This document shows positions 32,553-40,883 of a DNA stretch of 64,000 nucleotides, one piece after another. Positions within the stretch are counted from its first letter, which is position 1. Each line of letters opens with the position of its first letter. The position numbers were made by a program, and so were the translations under genes. This DNA is from Lachnospiraceae bacterium (GTDB lineage Bacteria > Bacillota > Clostridia > Lachnospirales > Lachnospiraceae), in the NCBI GenBank assembly GCA_910574865.1, contig CAJTDN010000017.1:26693-90692 (forward strand). Reading direction: 5' to 3'. The notes beneath the pieces were generated by a model. It ran no database searches and was not told the DNA's origin. It saw only the letters and a program-made list of their open reading frames with translations.

Positions 32553-33320
32553 ATGCCATACGTTGAGAGGATTACAAGGGCGGGTAAAACCATAGAGATA
32601 GAACGCTATTTTACGAGCAGATATAAAAAGCAGGGGATAAAGAGGGGGGATAAGGTTAAGCCCACCACAGAGCAGCAGGAGAAAATAAACACAAGGCAGG
32701 CAGAAAGAAAGCTGCGTATTCTGATAAATGCTAATTACGGGTATGGGGACTATCATTTAGTGCTGGACTACATACGGAAAAAGGGAGAGCCAGAGAGGAC
32801 AAGGGAAGAGATGCGGCGGGACATAGATATATTCCTACGGGAGTGCCGCAAAGAATACAAAAAGGCTGGGTTAGAGTTTAAATACATACACGTAATGGAG
32901 ATAGGCAGCAAAGGGGCAAGACACCACCACTTAGTTATAAACCAGATAGACACAAAGATATTGCAGCAGTGCTGGTATAAGGCATATGAGGGGCATAACA
33001 GAGTAAAAGTGTTTCCCCTGGACGACAGCGGGCAGTATGCAGAGCTGGCAGCATATTTGATTAAATATACAGACACACACAGAAAGACAGAGGACGGGGC
33101 ACTGCAAGGCAAGCGCTGGAACTGTAGCAGGAATTTAGTAAGACCAGAGCCAGAGATACGGATAATTTCAAGCCGTGAATGGTTCAAGGCAGAGGCAAGA
33201 CCGATAAAGGGCTACTACGTAGACAAGGACAGCGTAAGCAAGGGGGTACACAGCCCAGAGTATTACGGCTATGGGTATTTCAGATACACGCTTGTAAAAC
33301 TGGCAGGAGAGGGGGGATAA
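32553..33320 (+). CDS. HUH-type rolling-circle replication protein
   Basis: A 255-residue Rep-like protein. Motif 2 is HHHLVI near residue 126, the HUH metal site. Motif 3 is AAYLIKY near residue 171, giving Tyr and Lys at the usual spacing. Motif 1 may be YHLVLDY near residue 69. Such enzymes nick one strand at an origin and covalently hold its 5' end. It has AAGGAG 9 bases before the ATG. No other replication initiator or helicase is seen in the prophage, so this is the likely replication starter. Confidence 0.78.
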   Translation: MPYVERITRAGKTIEIERYFTSRYKKQGIKRGDKVKPTTEQQEKINTRQAERKLRILINANYGYGDYHLVLDYIRKKGEPERTREEMRRDIDIFLRECRKEYKKAGLEFKYIHVMEIGSKGARHHHLVINQIDTKILQQCWYKAYEGHNRVKVFPLDDSGQYAELAAYLIKYTDTHRKTEDGALQGKRWNCSRNLVRPEPEIRIISSREWFKAEARPIKGYYVDKDSVSKGVHSPEYYGYGYFRYTLVKLAGEGG

Positions 33321-33321
33321 G

Positions 33322-33486
33322 ATGCAGGCGGTAAAGGTTATAAGGATTGCGGCAGCAGTCATAGGGGCAGGGCTTTTGAGTGCAGGACTGGCGGCAGCAG
33401 GCGCACTGGCAGTAGCCATACAGCACGCCAGCGAGGATATGAGGAACTGGGAGCGCTGGAACGATAACGACGACAGAGGGGTATAA
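33322..33486 (+). CDS. Small membrane protein
   Basis: A 54-residue protein, missed by length filters. A single glycine/alanine-rich hydrophobic segment (IAAAVIGAGLLSAGLAAAGAL) is followed by a hydrophilic tail. AGGAGAGGGGG precedes the ATG. Function unknown. Confidence 0.55.
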   Translation: MQAVKVIRIAAAVIGAGLLSAGLAAAGALAVAIQHASEDMRNWERWNDNDDRGV

Positions 33487-33490
33487 GGGA

Positions 33491-33739
33491 ATGAGGCAGA
33501 GGCTTAAGTATTGGATATTCCAGAGAGGCAAGAACTGTAAGCACTGCTGTCTATGGTGTGAGTATTTCAGCATATGCAGCGGACAGATAGAGCAGGAGCG
33601 GCAGACATATAAAGCGAGGCTGCCAGACGGCAGAGGAATAGCCATAAAAACAGTGCCAGAAAGAGAGCGGCAGATACAGCGCCGCATACTGAAAAAAATA
33701 TGCACGGAAAGGAGAGAGCGGGAACATGAGAAACTTTAG
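33491..33739 (+). CDS. Small cysteine-containing basic protein
   Basis: An 82-residue protein with a CKHCCLWC block followed by an Arg-rich helical C-terminus. It is possibly zinc-binding and nucleic-acid-binding. No family recognised. Confidence 0.5.
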   Translation: MRQRLKYWIFQRGKNCKHCCLWCEYFSICSGQIEQERQTYKARLPDGRGIAIKTVPERERQIQRRILKKICTERREREHEKL

Positions 33740-34136
33740 GCTGGACGACGAGAGCGGGCATCAAGAGGCGCTATTTAGCTGGGCGGCATACCAGCAAGGG
33801 CGTATGCCAGAATTAGAGTATCTGCATCATGTACCAAACGGCGGCAAAAGGGACAAGGCGACAGCCACGGCGCTTAAGAGGCAGGGCGTTAAGGCGGGAG
33901 TGCCAGACATTGTGCTACCAGCAGTACGGGCAGGATACCACGGGCTGTACATAGAGCTTAAGGCTGGAAAGAATACCACAACGGACAATCAGAAACGCTG
34001 GTTAGAGTATCTGCGGCAGCAGGGATATTATACGGCGGTATGCTATGGCTGGCAGCCAGCGGCAGAACTGATAGAGCGGTATTTACTGCACCCAGAAGAG
34101 CTTACACAAGAGCAGGAAACAATTACAATGCGCTAG
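33726..34136 (+). CDS. VRR-NUC domain nuclease
   Basis: A 136-residue PD-(D/E)xK-type nuclease. The start ESGHQEALFSWA and the catalytic region GVPDIVLPAV...YIELKAGK are the standard VRR-NUC layout, with Asp, Glu and Lys positioned. Common in phages, where it probably trims or resolves replication intermediates. Confidence 0.88.
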   Translation: MRNFRLDDESGHQEALFSWAAYQQGRMPELEYLHHVPNGGKRDKATATALKRQGVKAGVPDIVLPAVRAGYHGLYIELKAGKNTTTDNQKRWLEYLRQQGYYTAVCYGWQPAAELIERYLLHPEELTQEQETITMR

Positions 34137-34162
34137 AGGCGGCGCAGAAAGAGAGGCAGAGA

Positions 34163-34915
34163 ATGAAAACAATAAGCATTTTGAACTTAAAGGGCGGCGT
34201 AGCCAAGACCTTTACAGCGGCAAATATGGCGTATGAGCTTTACCGCAGGGGCTATAAAGTCCTGCTGCTGGATAATGACAAGCAGGGTAACTTAAGCAAG
34301 GCATACGGAAGATACGACGCAGAGAGCGTAGCGCCGATAACAAAGCTGCTTAGCGGGGAATGGTTAAACCCAGAGGAAATAATACAGCATACGGAGTATG
34401 AGGGCATAGACATTATCACGGCGAATATGTCACTTTTCGGCGCTACATGGAATTTAACCAAAGAGGAAAACGAAAACCAGACGGAGCGGTATAGCGCTTG
34501 CAAGTTATGGCACTATGATTACTGCATCATAGATAACCCGCCAGACATAGGGCTTAACGTGATAAATGCGTTGGCAATAACGGACGAGGTTATAGTACCC
34601 GTAAAGCTGGATAATTACGCTTTAGAGGGGCTGGACATTGTGGCAGAGCAGATAGAGGACGTAAAAGAGTATAACCCAGCAATTAAGCTGGCGGGCGTTC
34701 TGATTACGTCATACCAGAACACGGACGGGGAGAGCGCAGGCGTGGAGTGGCTGGAAGAGCAGGGAATATATAATATTCTGGGGATTGTAAGATATTCAAA
34801 AAAAGTAGCGGAAAATTCTTTCCTGCAAAAGCCTATCTATGAGTATAGCCCGTGCTGCGGGGCGGCGCAGGGGTACAAGAAATTTGTGACGGCATATACG
34901 GGGAAAGCGAGGTAA
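34163..34915 (+). CDS. ParA-like ATPase
   Basis: A 250-residue ParA/MinD-type ATPase. The deviant Walker A reads KGGVAKT, where most ParA proteins have KGGVGKT. Walker B is CIIDNPPDIG. The start at 34163 has GAGAGGC upstream; the longer frame upstream is noise over the nuclease gene. It is paired with a ParB-domain gene at 35160, so the phage may use active partitioning, which is unusual for an integrated prophage and suggests an extrachromosomal phase. Confidence 0.85.
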   Translation: MKTISILNLKGGVAKTFTAANMAYELYRRGYKVLLLDNDKQGNLSKAYGRYDAESVAPITKLLSGEWLNPEEIIQHTEYEGIDIITANMSLFGATWNLTKEENENQTERYSACKLWHYDYCIIDNPPDIGLNVINALAITDEVIVPVKLDNYALEGLDIVAEQIEDVKEYNPAIKLAGVLITSYQNTDGESAGVEWLEEQGIYNILGIVRYSKKVAENSFLQKPIYEYSPCCGAAQGYKKFVTAYTGKAR

Positions 34916-34920
34916 AGAAA

Positions 34921-35154
34921 ATGGGAAAAGAAAACTATAGAAAAGATTATCAGATAGCAGGATATAGATTTGTTGAGTGCATATTATGCGGGAAACGTTA
35001 TAATGCTGGGCGTGGTGGAAATGGTGCAGGGGTAAGGTACTGCCAAGCGTTAAAAAATGATTGGTGGGCTAGGCATATAGGGGAAGAAAGCGAAGAGAAA
35101 ATACACGTACAAGAAAAAGACATAACATTGTGTGAAAAGATGAAAGCGAGGTAA
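34921..35154 (+). CDS. Small protein with CxxC motif
   Basis: A 77-residue protein between parA and parB. It contains CILCGKRYN and a second cysteine at YCQALK. No family recognised. Spacing of 5 bases on both sides shows it belongs to the same transcript. Confidence 0.55.
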   Translation: MGKENYRKDYQIAGYRFVECILCGKRYNAGRGGNGAGVRYCQALKNDWWARHIGEESEEKIHVQEKDITLCEKMKAR

Positions 35155-35159
35155 AGAAT

Positions 35160-36422
35160 ATGGCAAAGTTTGGTATAAATGACATTTTGAACGCAAAGAC
35201 AAAGGCAGCGGGAGCGCCAACAGCGGCAGAGGGATACAAAGAGATTTATTTAAGCCCGTATGAGGTAAAGGCGGCGCAGGAGAACACGCACCAGAGCTTA
35301 GAGAACATAGAGGAACTGGCAGACAGCTTTTTACACGTAGGGCAAGAGCAACCAACGGTTTTAGCGAGGATAAAGGGCGAGTATTTCATAATCGACGGAC
35401 ACAGACGCAACGCCGCTAATATTCTGAATTTGGAGCGGGGACACAAAGAGTATGAAAAAGTCCTCTACCGCTATATGGATATGAGCGAGGCTATGTATGA
35501 GCTGCGGCTACTGGCTGGCAATGGATATACACAGCCGCTTACAGCCTATGAAAAAACAAGATTAGTAGAGCGAACCAAAGCGGCGCTGATGCGGGCAAAA
35601 AAAGAGGACGGGCTAGAGATACAAGGCAAAATGCGTGATTTGATAGCCGCTATGCTGAATGAAAGCCCCACGAATGTAGCCAGAATGGAGAGCATAAACA
35701 ATAACGCCACGCCAGAGGTAAAAGAGCAGCTTAAGAGCGGCAATATCGGTATCACTGCTGCTTATGAGGCTGCAAAGCTGCCGCCAGAAGAGCAGAAAGC
35801 CATAGCAGACAAAGTGGCAGCGGGCGAGGACATAAGGGCAAAAGAAATAGCTGCAAAGGTGGCAGAGAAAAAGGCGGGCGACAATTACGAAACGCCGCAC
35901 CCAGAGAGTATAACATCTTTGTGCTATTCATGCCAGCGATACAAAGACTGCAACGTAAAAACTGGAACTTGCGAAAAGTGCGACCAGTACATAAACAAAG
36001 CAGAGGCAGAAAAGACAGAAGAACAGCGGTATAACGAAGAGCAGGACAGAATAGACAAGCAGACCAGAAAGAAATTGCAGGAACGGGCAGACAAGGAAAA
36101 AATGGAAAATCTGCCGAGTGCTGGAAAAGCAGCGGATAAAGTGCATGAGATAAAAATAGCAGCGTCTTACTATGACGACGTTACAAGCGGCAGGAAACGC
36201 TTTGAACTGCGGAAAAATGATAGAGGCTACAAAGTGGGCGATACGCTTAAAATGCTGGAATTTGAGGACGGAAAGCACACGGGGCGCATAATTGATGCGG
36301 ATATTATTTATATGCTGGAAGATTACGCAGGGCTGGAAGAGGGTTATTGTATTCTGGGAATTGATGTGAAAGCGTTTAGCGGAATGGTGTCCGAAACGGA
36401 CACGGGGGGGCAGAGCAGATAG
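35160..36422 (+). CDS. ParB-domain protein fused to DUF3850
   Basis: A 420-residue protein. The N-terminal ParB CTPase-type domain shows the GEYFIIDGHRRNAA motif near residue 80, followed by a helical region with the HTH-like NESPTNVARMESI. A cysteine block CYSCQRYKDC...CEKCDQY sits at about residues 260-285. The last 85 residues match DUF3850 (HEIKIAASYYDDV, RFELRKNDRGYKVGD, GYCILGID), a PUA/ASCH-related fold often linked with RNA or modified bases. The fusion of a partition-like protein with DUF3850 is notable. Confidence 0.82.
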   Translation: MAKFGINDILNAKTKAAGAPTAAEGYKEIYLSPYEVKAAQENTHQSLENIEELADSFLHVGQEQPTVLARIKGEYFIIDGHRRNAANILNLERGHKEYEKVLYRYMDMSEAMYELRLLAGNGYTQPLTAYEKTRLVERTKAALMRAKKEDGLEIQGKMRDLIAAMLNESPTNVARMESINNNATPEVKEQLKSGNIGITAAYEAAKLPPEEQKAIADKVAAGEDIRAKEIAAKVAEKKAGDNYETPHPESITSLCYSCQRYKDCNVKTGTCEKCDQYINKAEAEKTEEQRYNEEQDRIDKQTRKKLQERADKEKMENLPSAGKAADKVHEIKIAASYYDDVTSGRKRFELRKNDRGYKVGDTLKMLEFEDGKHTGRIIDADIIYMLEDYAGLEEGYCILGIDVKAFSGMVSETDTGGQSR

Positions 36423-36693
36423 CGGGACAAATGAGCATTGAAGATTACCAGAAAGGCGGGCAGGCAGGAAATGAACAGACGGCAGCGGAAAAAGAAGAGT
36501 AAGCAGCAGGAAATAACAATTTTCATAGGCTGCGAAAGGTAGCCAGAGCAGAGGACTACCGAAAAATGAAAAACAGTATAGAGTACCAGCTTAGAGCGGG
36601 CAGCGTAGTAGTGCTGCCTGCCTATCTGCACGTTGAGGCAATTATACAGCAGCGGGCGTATTGAGATTAAGCAGGAAAGCGAGGTAAAACAGC
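36423..36693 (+). other. Gap with three possible tiny ORFs
   Basis: Candidates are 36431-36502 (23 residues), 36471-36542 (23 residues, very basic, with GGCAGGA upstream) and 36566-36664 (32 residues). Only the second has a good ribosome site. None resembles a known family. Confidence 0.3.
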
Positions 36694-37224
36694 ATGAAGT
36701 ATAGGCAGTGGAAAAAGAATTATAAAAAACTGCATGGAGTAAACCCGCCTTTAGAACTGGATAAGCGCAAGCAGCGCAGGTTTGCGAAAAAGGCAATTAA
36801 GAATATAAGCAGCATAGACTTTGCATCTATAGCCACAAGAGCGGCAGAGGCATTTACAAACGCTTTTGCATCTGTTATGCGGGGGCTTGGCGGGGCTTTT
36901 GATACGGCAGGGACGGTATGCAGGAATGCTGCGGATAATGTGCAGCCGATAGAGATTAAGGGGCGTGTATTCAGCTGGCAAGTAAAAGAGTACGGCAGTG
37001 GTCTTTATGCAGTGTATGAGATAAACGCACTGGGCGGCGCTGACGAGCTTAGAGCCGTTACATATAGCCAAAAGGCAGCAGAAAAGATAGCGGAGATATT
37101 AGAGAGCGACCACTTAGAGCATATAAGGCAGACAAGCCCAGATAGGATACAGCGCAGGAATGATGCAGCAGACGGCTTACGGGCAGCAGTCATTACGGCG
37201 TATGAAAGCGGGGTGCTAAAATGA
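36694..37224 (+). CDS. Hypothetical phage protein
   Basis: A 176-residue protein with a basic first third and an alanine-rich middle. No recognised family. It overlaps the next gene by 4 bases (ATGA). Confidence 0.6.
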   Translation: MKYRQWKKNYKKLHGVNPPLELDKRKQRRFAKKAIKNISSIDFASIATRAAEAFTNAFASVMRGLGGAFDTAGTVCRNAADNVQPIEIKGRVFSWQVKEYGSGLYAVYEINALGGADELRAVTYSQKAAEKIAEILESDHLEHIRQTSPDRIQRRNDAADGLRAAVITAYESGVLK

Positions 37225-37646
37225 GCGAAAAAGGCAACGGCTGGATTTATGTAAATCCTTACCCAGAATACGAGGAATTATTTAAGCATATTGAGGCGGC
37301 ATTAGGATTTAAGTTATTTACATGGCAAAAGAGCTTTATAGTTTTGGGACATTTCAGACGGTACGGGGAAACAACAGCAATGATTTTAAAAGAATTGCTG
37401 GATACAGAGGCAGCGCCATTAGATTACACAAGGCGGGGTATGAGCCATAGAGAAGATTTTTATAGACGGGAGCTTAGAGGGATACAAGAGCGTCTGAAAG
37501 ATGCGGGGATAAAAACAAGGGTAGTGTTTTGGAGTGCAGAAGATAAACGGAGATACGCAGAGAGCTACAAGGGGACTTGCGAAAAGCGGGACTGTAGGCA
37601 ATGTCCGTTTCCACCGTGCCAGAAAGGAGAGGGCGGGCATGACTAA
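37221..37646 (+). CDS. Hypothetical protein with C-terminal cysteines
   Basis: A 141-residue protein. It contains TWQKSFIVLGHFRRYGETTA, reminiscent of Q-motif or terminase-like stretches but without a Walker motif, and ends with CEKRDCRQCPFPPC, a likely zinc site. Function unknown. Confidence 0.6.
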   Translation: MSEKGNGWIYVNPYPEYEELFKHIEAALGFKLFTWQKSFIVLGHFRRYGETTAMILKELLDTEAAPLDYTRRGMSHREDFYRRELRGIQERLKDAGIKTRVVFWSAEDKRRYAESYKGTCEKRDCRQCPFPPCQKGEGGHD

Positions 37647-37749
37647 TATTTTATTGATTATTGCAATTTTGCTGCTGGTGGATATTTACGGGCAGCTTAA
37701 GAAAATGAATGAAAGGCAGGACAAAGAAAATGCAGGAAATAACGATTGA
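37639..37749 (+). CDS. Tiny membrane protein
   Basis: A 36-residue peptide starting inside the end of the previous gene. The first 14 residues are strongly hydrophobic (ILLIIAILLLVDIY), followed by a charged tail. It overlaps the next start by 20 bases. Confidence 0.45.
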   Translation: MTNILLIIAILLLVDIYGQLKKMNERQDKENAGNND

Positions 37750-38239
37750 AGTAACGCCAGAAGTAGAGCAGCTGATACAGAAAGCGGCAAAGGCAGCAGT
37801 AGCCGAGTATAAGCGGCAGGAAGAAAAAGAGCGCAAGCGTGATAAGTACCACAATACTTTTACGCTTATGAAATGCTACCGTGATGCCGCTTTCCATATC
37901 GAGAACGCCATAAGCGACGGCGAGCAGTTAGAGCTTAAGGGAATGACCGACGAGCAGCAGAGGACGTACTTAGAGAGCGTGAGGCGCAGCCGCTTTAAAA
38001 CTATGATTATGACAGCGCACATAGACAAGGCGGTAGAAGAGATAGAGCATAGGCGCAGAATGGCTGGCAGGGAAATAGAGTATAACGCTTTTGAACTGTA
38101 CTTTATGCAGGGCTGGGACTATGAGGCAATAGCAGAGAAACTGGGGACGGGGAAGAACACGCCGAGGCGCTGGGTAACTGGCATAATCAATGAGTTGTCG
38201 GTACTGTTATGGGGCATAGACGAGGATAAGCTAAAATAG
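37730..38239 (+). CDS. ArpU/RinA-like late transcription regulator
   Basis: A 169-residue protein. The C-terminal 45 residues (NAFELYFMQGWDYEAIAEKLG...TPRRWVTGIINELS) look like the sigma-70-region-4-type helix-turn-helix of ArpU and RinA phage activators. It lies at the usual place, just before the packaging genes. It ends 16 bases before three 11-bp-spaced repeats and a strong promoter, so it is the natural candidate to act there. Confidence 0.75.
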   Translation: MQEITIEVTPEVEQLIQKAAKAAVAEYKRQEEKERKRDKYHNTFTLMKCYRDAAFHIENAISDGEQLELKGMTDEQQRTYLESVRRSRFKTMIMTAHIDKAVEEIEHRRRMAGREIEYNAFELYFMQGWDYEAIAEKLGTGKNTPRRWVTGIINELSVLLWGIDEDKLK

Positions 38240-38254
38240 CAGGCTGGCAGCAGG

Positions 38255-38312
38255 CGTGGTAATACCGTGGTAAAAACGTGGTGTTTACATGGGAATTTGA
38301 AAGCTGTATAAT
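38255..38312 (+). promoter_or_regulatory. Late promoter with three phased CGTGGT repeats
   Basis: CGTGGT occurs at 38255, 38266 and 38277, exactly 11 bases apart, so all three face the same side of the helix. Directly after comes TTTACA (38284-38289), a 17-base spacer and TATAAT (38307-38312). The layout suggests an activator stacked against RNA polymerase. Confidence 0.7.
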
Positions 38313-38321
38313 GGTAACATG

Positions 38322-38384
38322 AAAAGAGTAGGCGATAGCTTAAACCGCAGCAGGCGGCAGCAGTAGCCTACTCTTTTTTGTTTT
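38322..38384 (+). terminator. Terminator directly downstream of the late promoter
   Basis: AAAAGAGTAGGC pairs perfectly with GCCTACTCTTTT (12 bp), followed by further T residues. The expected transcript start is near 38319, so the transcript would be only about 60 bases unless terminated transcription is overridden. Confidence 0.8.
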
Positions 38385-38400
38385 CATTCTTTAGCCTCTA

Positions 38401-38428
38401 CCCAGCGCATGAAATCTAGGGCGCTGGG
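38401..38428 (+). promoter_or_regulatory. Hairpin before the HNH gene
   Basis: CCCAGCGC and GCGCTGGG form an 8-bp stem around a 12-base loop, downstream of the terminator. It could be part of an antitermination or packaging site. Confidence 0.35.
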
Positions 38429-38456
38429 AATACAAAGAGAAAGGAGCGGGGAAAGT

Positions 38457-38756
38457 ATGAAAGCATGGGCTAAGAGTTTCTATCTATCGGCGGCATGGGA
38501 GAATACCAGAGCCGCTTACTTAATGTCACAAGATTATATATGCGAGCGCTGCGGCGAGCCTGCAAAGGTGGCGCACCACAAGCGCTACATAACCAGAGCG
38601 AACATTAACGACACGAACATAACGCTTAACTGGGATAACCTAGAGGCGCTGTGCCAAGACTGCCACAACAAAGAGCATCATAAGCGCACGCCGCAACTGC
38701 GGTACGGTTTTGATGCAGACGGGCGCATAGTCCCCCCTATTCAGAAAAATAATTAA
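38457..38756 (+). CDS. HNH endonuclease
   Basis: A 99-residue HNH nuclease. CERCG and CQDCHNKEHH supply zinc-binding cysteines, with the catalytic His in VAHHKRYI. The start at 38457 follows AAAGGAG. HNH proteins next to terminase genes assist cos cleavage in many HK97-type phages, so packaging by cos is suggested. Confidence 0.88.
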   Translation: MKAWAKSFYLSAAWENTRAAYLMSQDYICERCGEPAKVAHHKRYITRANINDTNITLNWDNLEALCQDCHNKEHHKRTPQLRYGFDADGRIVPPIQKNN

Positions 38757-38862
38757 AGGGGGAAGATACCGAGGGGGATACCCTAAAATTACCCTACGGG
38801 CGTGCGCATACGTGGTGTAGGGGGTGTGGTGGGGTGCAGGAGAGGAAAGCGGGGTAAAAGGA
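38757..38862 (+). other. G-rich spacer, candidate cos/packaging region
   Basis: A 106-base gap between the HNH and small terminase genes, with inverted CCCTAC and GTAGGG (about 38800-38824) and G-rich tracts. The position suits a cos site, but I cannot define the cut. Confidence 0.3.
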
Positions 38863-39216
38863 ATGGCGACAAAGACGGAAAAGACAAAAGAACAGCGTAT
38901 TAAGTCTGAAAAGAGCAGGCTTAAAAGGATTTTCAAGGACTTAGACGAGAATAAGAAAAACTTAGTAACGCCGCTGATAGAAAAGGCTGCATTTATGAGC
39001 GTGGAGCTTGACGACTTGCAGGAAATCATAGAGCAGGACGGCTGGACGAGCGAGTATAAGAACGGCGAGAACCAGTACGGGACAAAGAAAAGCCCAGAGG
39101 CAGACACGTACATAGCATTAAGCAAGAATTATGCAGCAGTCATAAAGCAGCTGACCGATTTAGTACCAGCTGCAAAACGGAAGAAAAGCAGGCTAGAGGC
39201 GCTGCGGGAAGAGTAG
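38863..39216 (+). CDS. Terminase small subunit (P27-like)
   Basis: A 117-residue protein. The central LIEKAAFMSVELDDLQEII and C-terminal TYIALSKNYAAVIKQLTDLVP regions are typical of P27-family small terminases that recognise the packaging site. The start at 38863 is downstream of AAAGCGGGG. The large subunit begins 6 bases after its stop. Confidence 0.82.
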   Translation: MATKTEKTKEQRIKSEKSRLKRIFKDLDENKKNLVTPLIEKAAFMSVELDDLQEIIEQDGWTSEYKNGENQYGTKKSPEADTYIALSKNYAAVIKQLTDLVPAAKRKKSRLEALREE

Positions 39217-39222
39217 GCGAAA

Positions 39223-40875
39223 GTGCCGTATAAAAACTATATCTATGAGTACCACGCTAAGATTACAAGCGGCGAAATTGTAGCGGGAAAATGGATAAAG
39301 GCAATCTATAAAATCATTGTGGACGGGCTGGAAAAGCAGGAGTATTTTTTTAATGCAAAGGCGGCAAACAAGGCTATAAAGTTTATAGAAAATTTTTGCC
39401 ACCACAGCAAGGGGCGCAACGATTTAATCAAGCTGGAACTATGGCAGAAAGCCATAGTTTCTGTAATTTTTGGAATACAAGACGCAGAAAAAACACGCAT
39501 TTTCCGTGAGATTTTTATAGTAATTGGCAGAAAAAATGGAAAGAGTTTGTTTGCATCTGCGATTATTGCATACATGGTGTACCTAGAGCCAGAGTACGGG
39601 CAGGAAATCTATTGTTTAGCGCCGAAGTTAGACCAGGCAACGCTTGTGTATGACGGATTTTATAAAATGGTGCAGGCAGAGGACGAGCTAAACGAGCTGG
39701 CGAAAAAGCGGCGCAGCGATATTTACTACGAGGAAACAAACAGCTTTGTAAAGCCTATCGCATTTAACGCCAAGAAGTCTGACGGATTTAACCCGCAGCT
39801 GGTGGTATGTGACGAAATGGCGGCATGGAGCGGCGACGCAGGGCTAAAGCAGTATGAGGTTATGAAATCCGCTTTAGGCGCACGCCGCCAGCCTATGATT
39901 TTATCTATCAGTACCGCTGGATACATAAACGACAGCATTTATGATGAGCTGATGAAACGAAGCACCAGCTTTTTAAAGGGCAACAGCAAGGAAAGGCGGC
40001 TTTTGCCGTTCTTATACATGATAGACGACGTGGAAAAGTGGAACGATATAGAAGAGCTTAAGAAAGCTAACCCTAACATGGGCGTATCTGTACCAGAGAG
40101 CTTTTTCATGGACGAGATAGCAGTAGCAGAAAACAGCTTAAGCAAGCGGGCAGAATTTTTAACAAAATACTGCAATATCAAGCAGAACAGCTCTATAGCA
40201 TGGCTGGAATATGCGACGGTGGACGGCGCAGGCGTTGAAAAGACCTTAGAGGACTTTAGGGACTGCTACGCCGTAGGCGGCATAGACTTAAGCCAGACAA
40301 CGGACTTGACCGCAGCAAGCGTGGTAATTGAAAAGGACGGCGTGCTTTATGCGTTCACTCAATTCTTTATGCCACGGGGCAGGGTGGAAACCTTGCAGGC
40401 TGCGGACGGCGTGCCGTATGACATATTTGTTAAAAAAGGGCTGATAACCTTAAGCGGCGACAACTACGTAGACTACCACGACGTATACGCATGGTTTACG
40501 GGGCTGGTGGAAAAATACGGCATTTACATACTCAAAATAGGGTATGATAGATACATGGCAAAATATCTGATTGAGGAATTGAAAGATTATGGTTTCCAGA
40601 CAGACGACGTGCATCAAGGGGAAAACCTAACGCCAGTCATACGGGAGTTTGAGGGTATCATAAAGGACGGAAATTTCAAGATTGCAGACAACAATTTACT
40701 AAAGACACATTTCTTGAATGTTGCGCTTAAGCACAACATGGAAACAAGGAAATTCAGACCGATAAAGATAGAGCAGCGGGCGCATATCGACGGCTTTGTA
40801 TCCGTCATAGACGCTATGACGGTACGGCAGAAATACTGGGAAGAGTGCGGCGAGCTGCTTAAAAACGCCGCATAG
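39223..40875 (+). CDS. terL: Terminase large subunit
   Basis: A 550-residue packaging motor. The ATPase domain has the Walker A-like GRKNGKS near residue 106 and Walker B VVCDEMAAW. The nuclease domain begins at GGIDLSQTTDLTA and continues with a further acidic motif near GYDRYMAKYLIEEL. It starts at GTG. It cuts and pumps DNA into the prohead through the portal encoded next. Confidence 0.93.
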   Translation: MPYKNYIYEYHAKITSGEIVAGKWIKAIYKIIVDGLEKQEYFFNAKAANKAIKFIENFCHHSKGRNDLIKLELWQKAIVSVIFGIQDAEKTRIFREIFIVIGRKNGKSLFASAIIAYMVYLEPEYGQEIYCLAPKLDQATLVYDGFYKMVQAEDELNELAKKRRSDIYYEETNSFVKPIAFNAKKSDGFNPQLVVCDEMAAWSGDAGLKQYEVMKSALGARRQPMILSISTAGYINDSIYDELMKRSTSFLKGNSKERRLLPFLYMIDDVEKWNDIEELKKANPNMGVSVPESFFMDEIAVAENSLSKRAEFLTKYCNIKQNSSIAWLEYATVDGAGVEKTLEDFRDCYAVGGIDLSQTTDLTAASVVIEKDGVLYAFTQFFMPRGRVETLQAADGVPYDIFVKKGLITLSGDNYVDYHDVYAWFTGLVEKYGIYILKIGYDRYMAKYLIEELKDYGFQTDDVHQGENLTPVIREFEGIIKDGNFKIADNNLLKTHFLNVALKHNMETRKFRPIKIEQRAHIDGFVSVIDAMTVRQKYWEECGELLKNAA

Positions 40876-40883
40876 AAAGGAGA

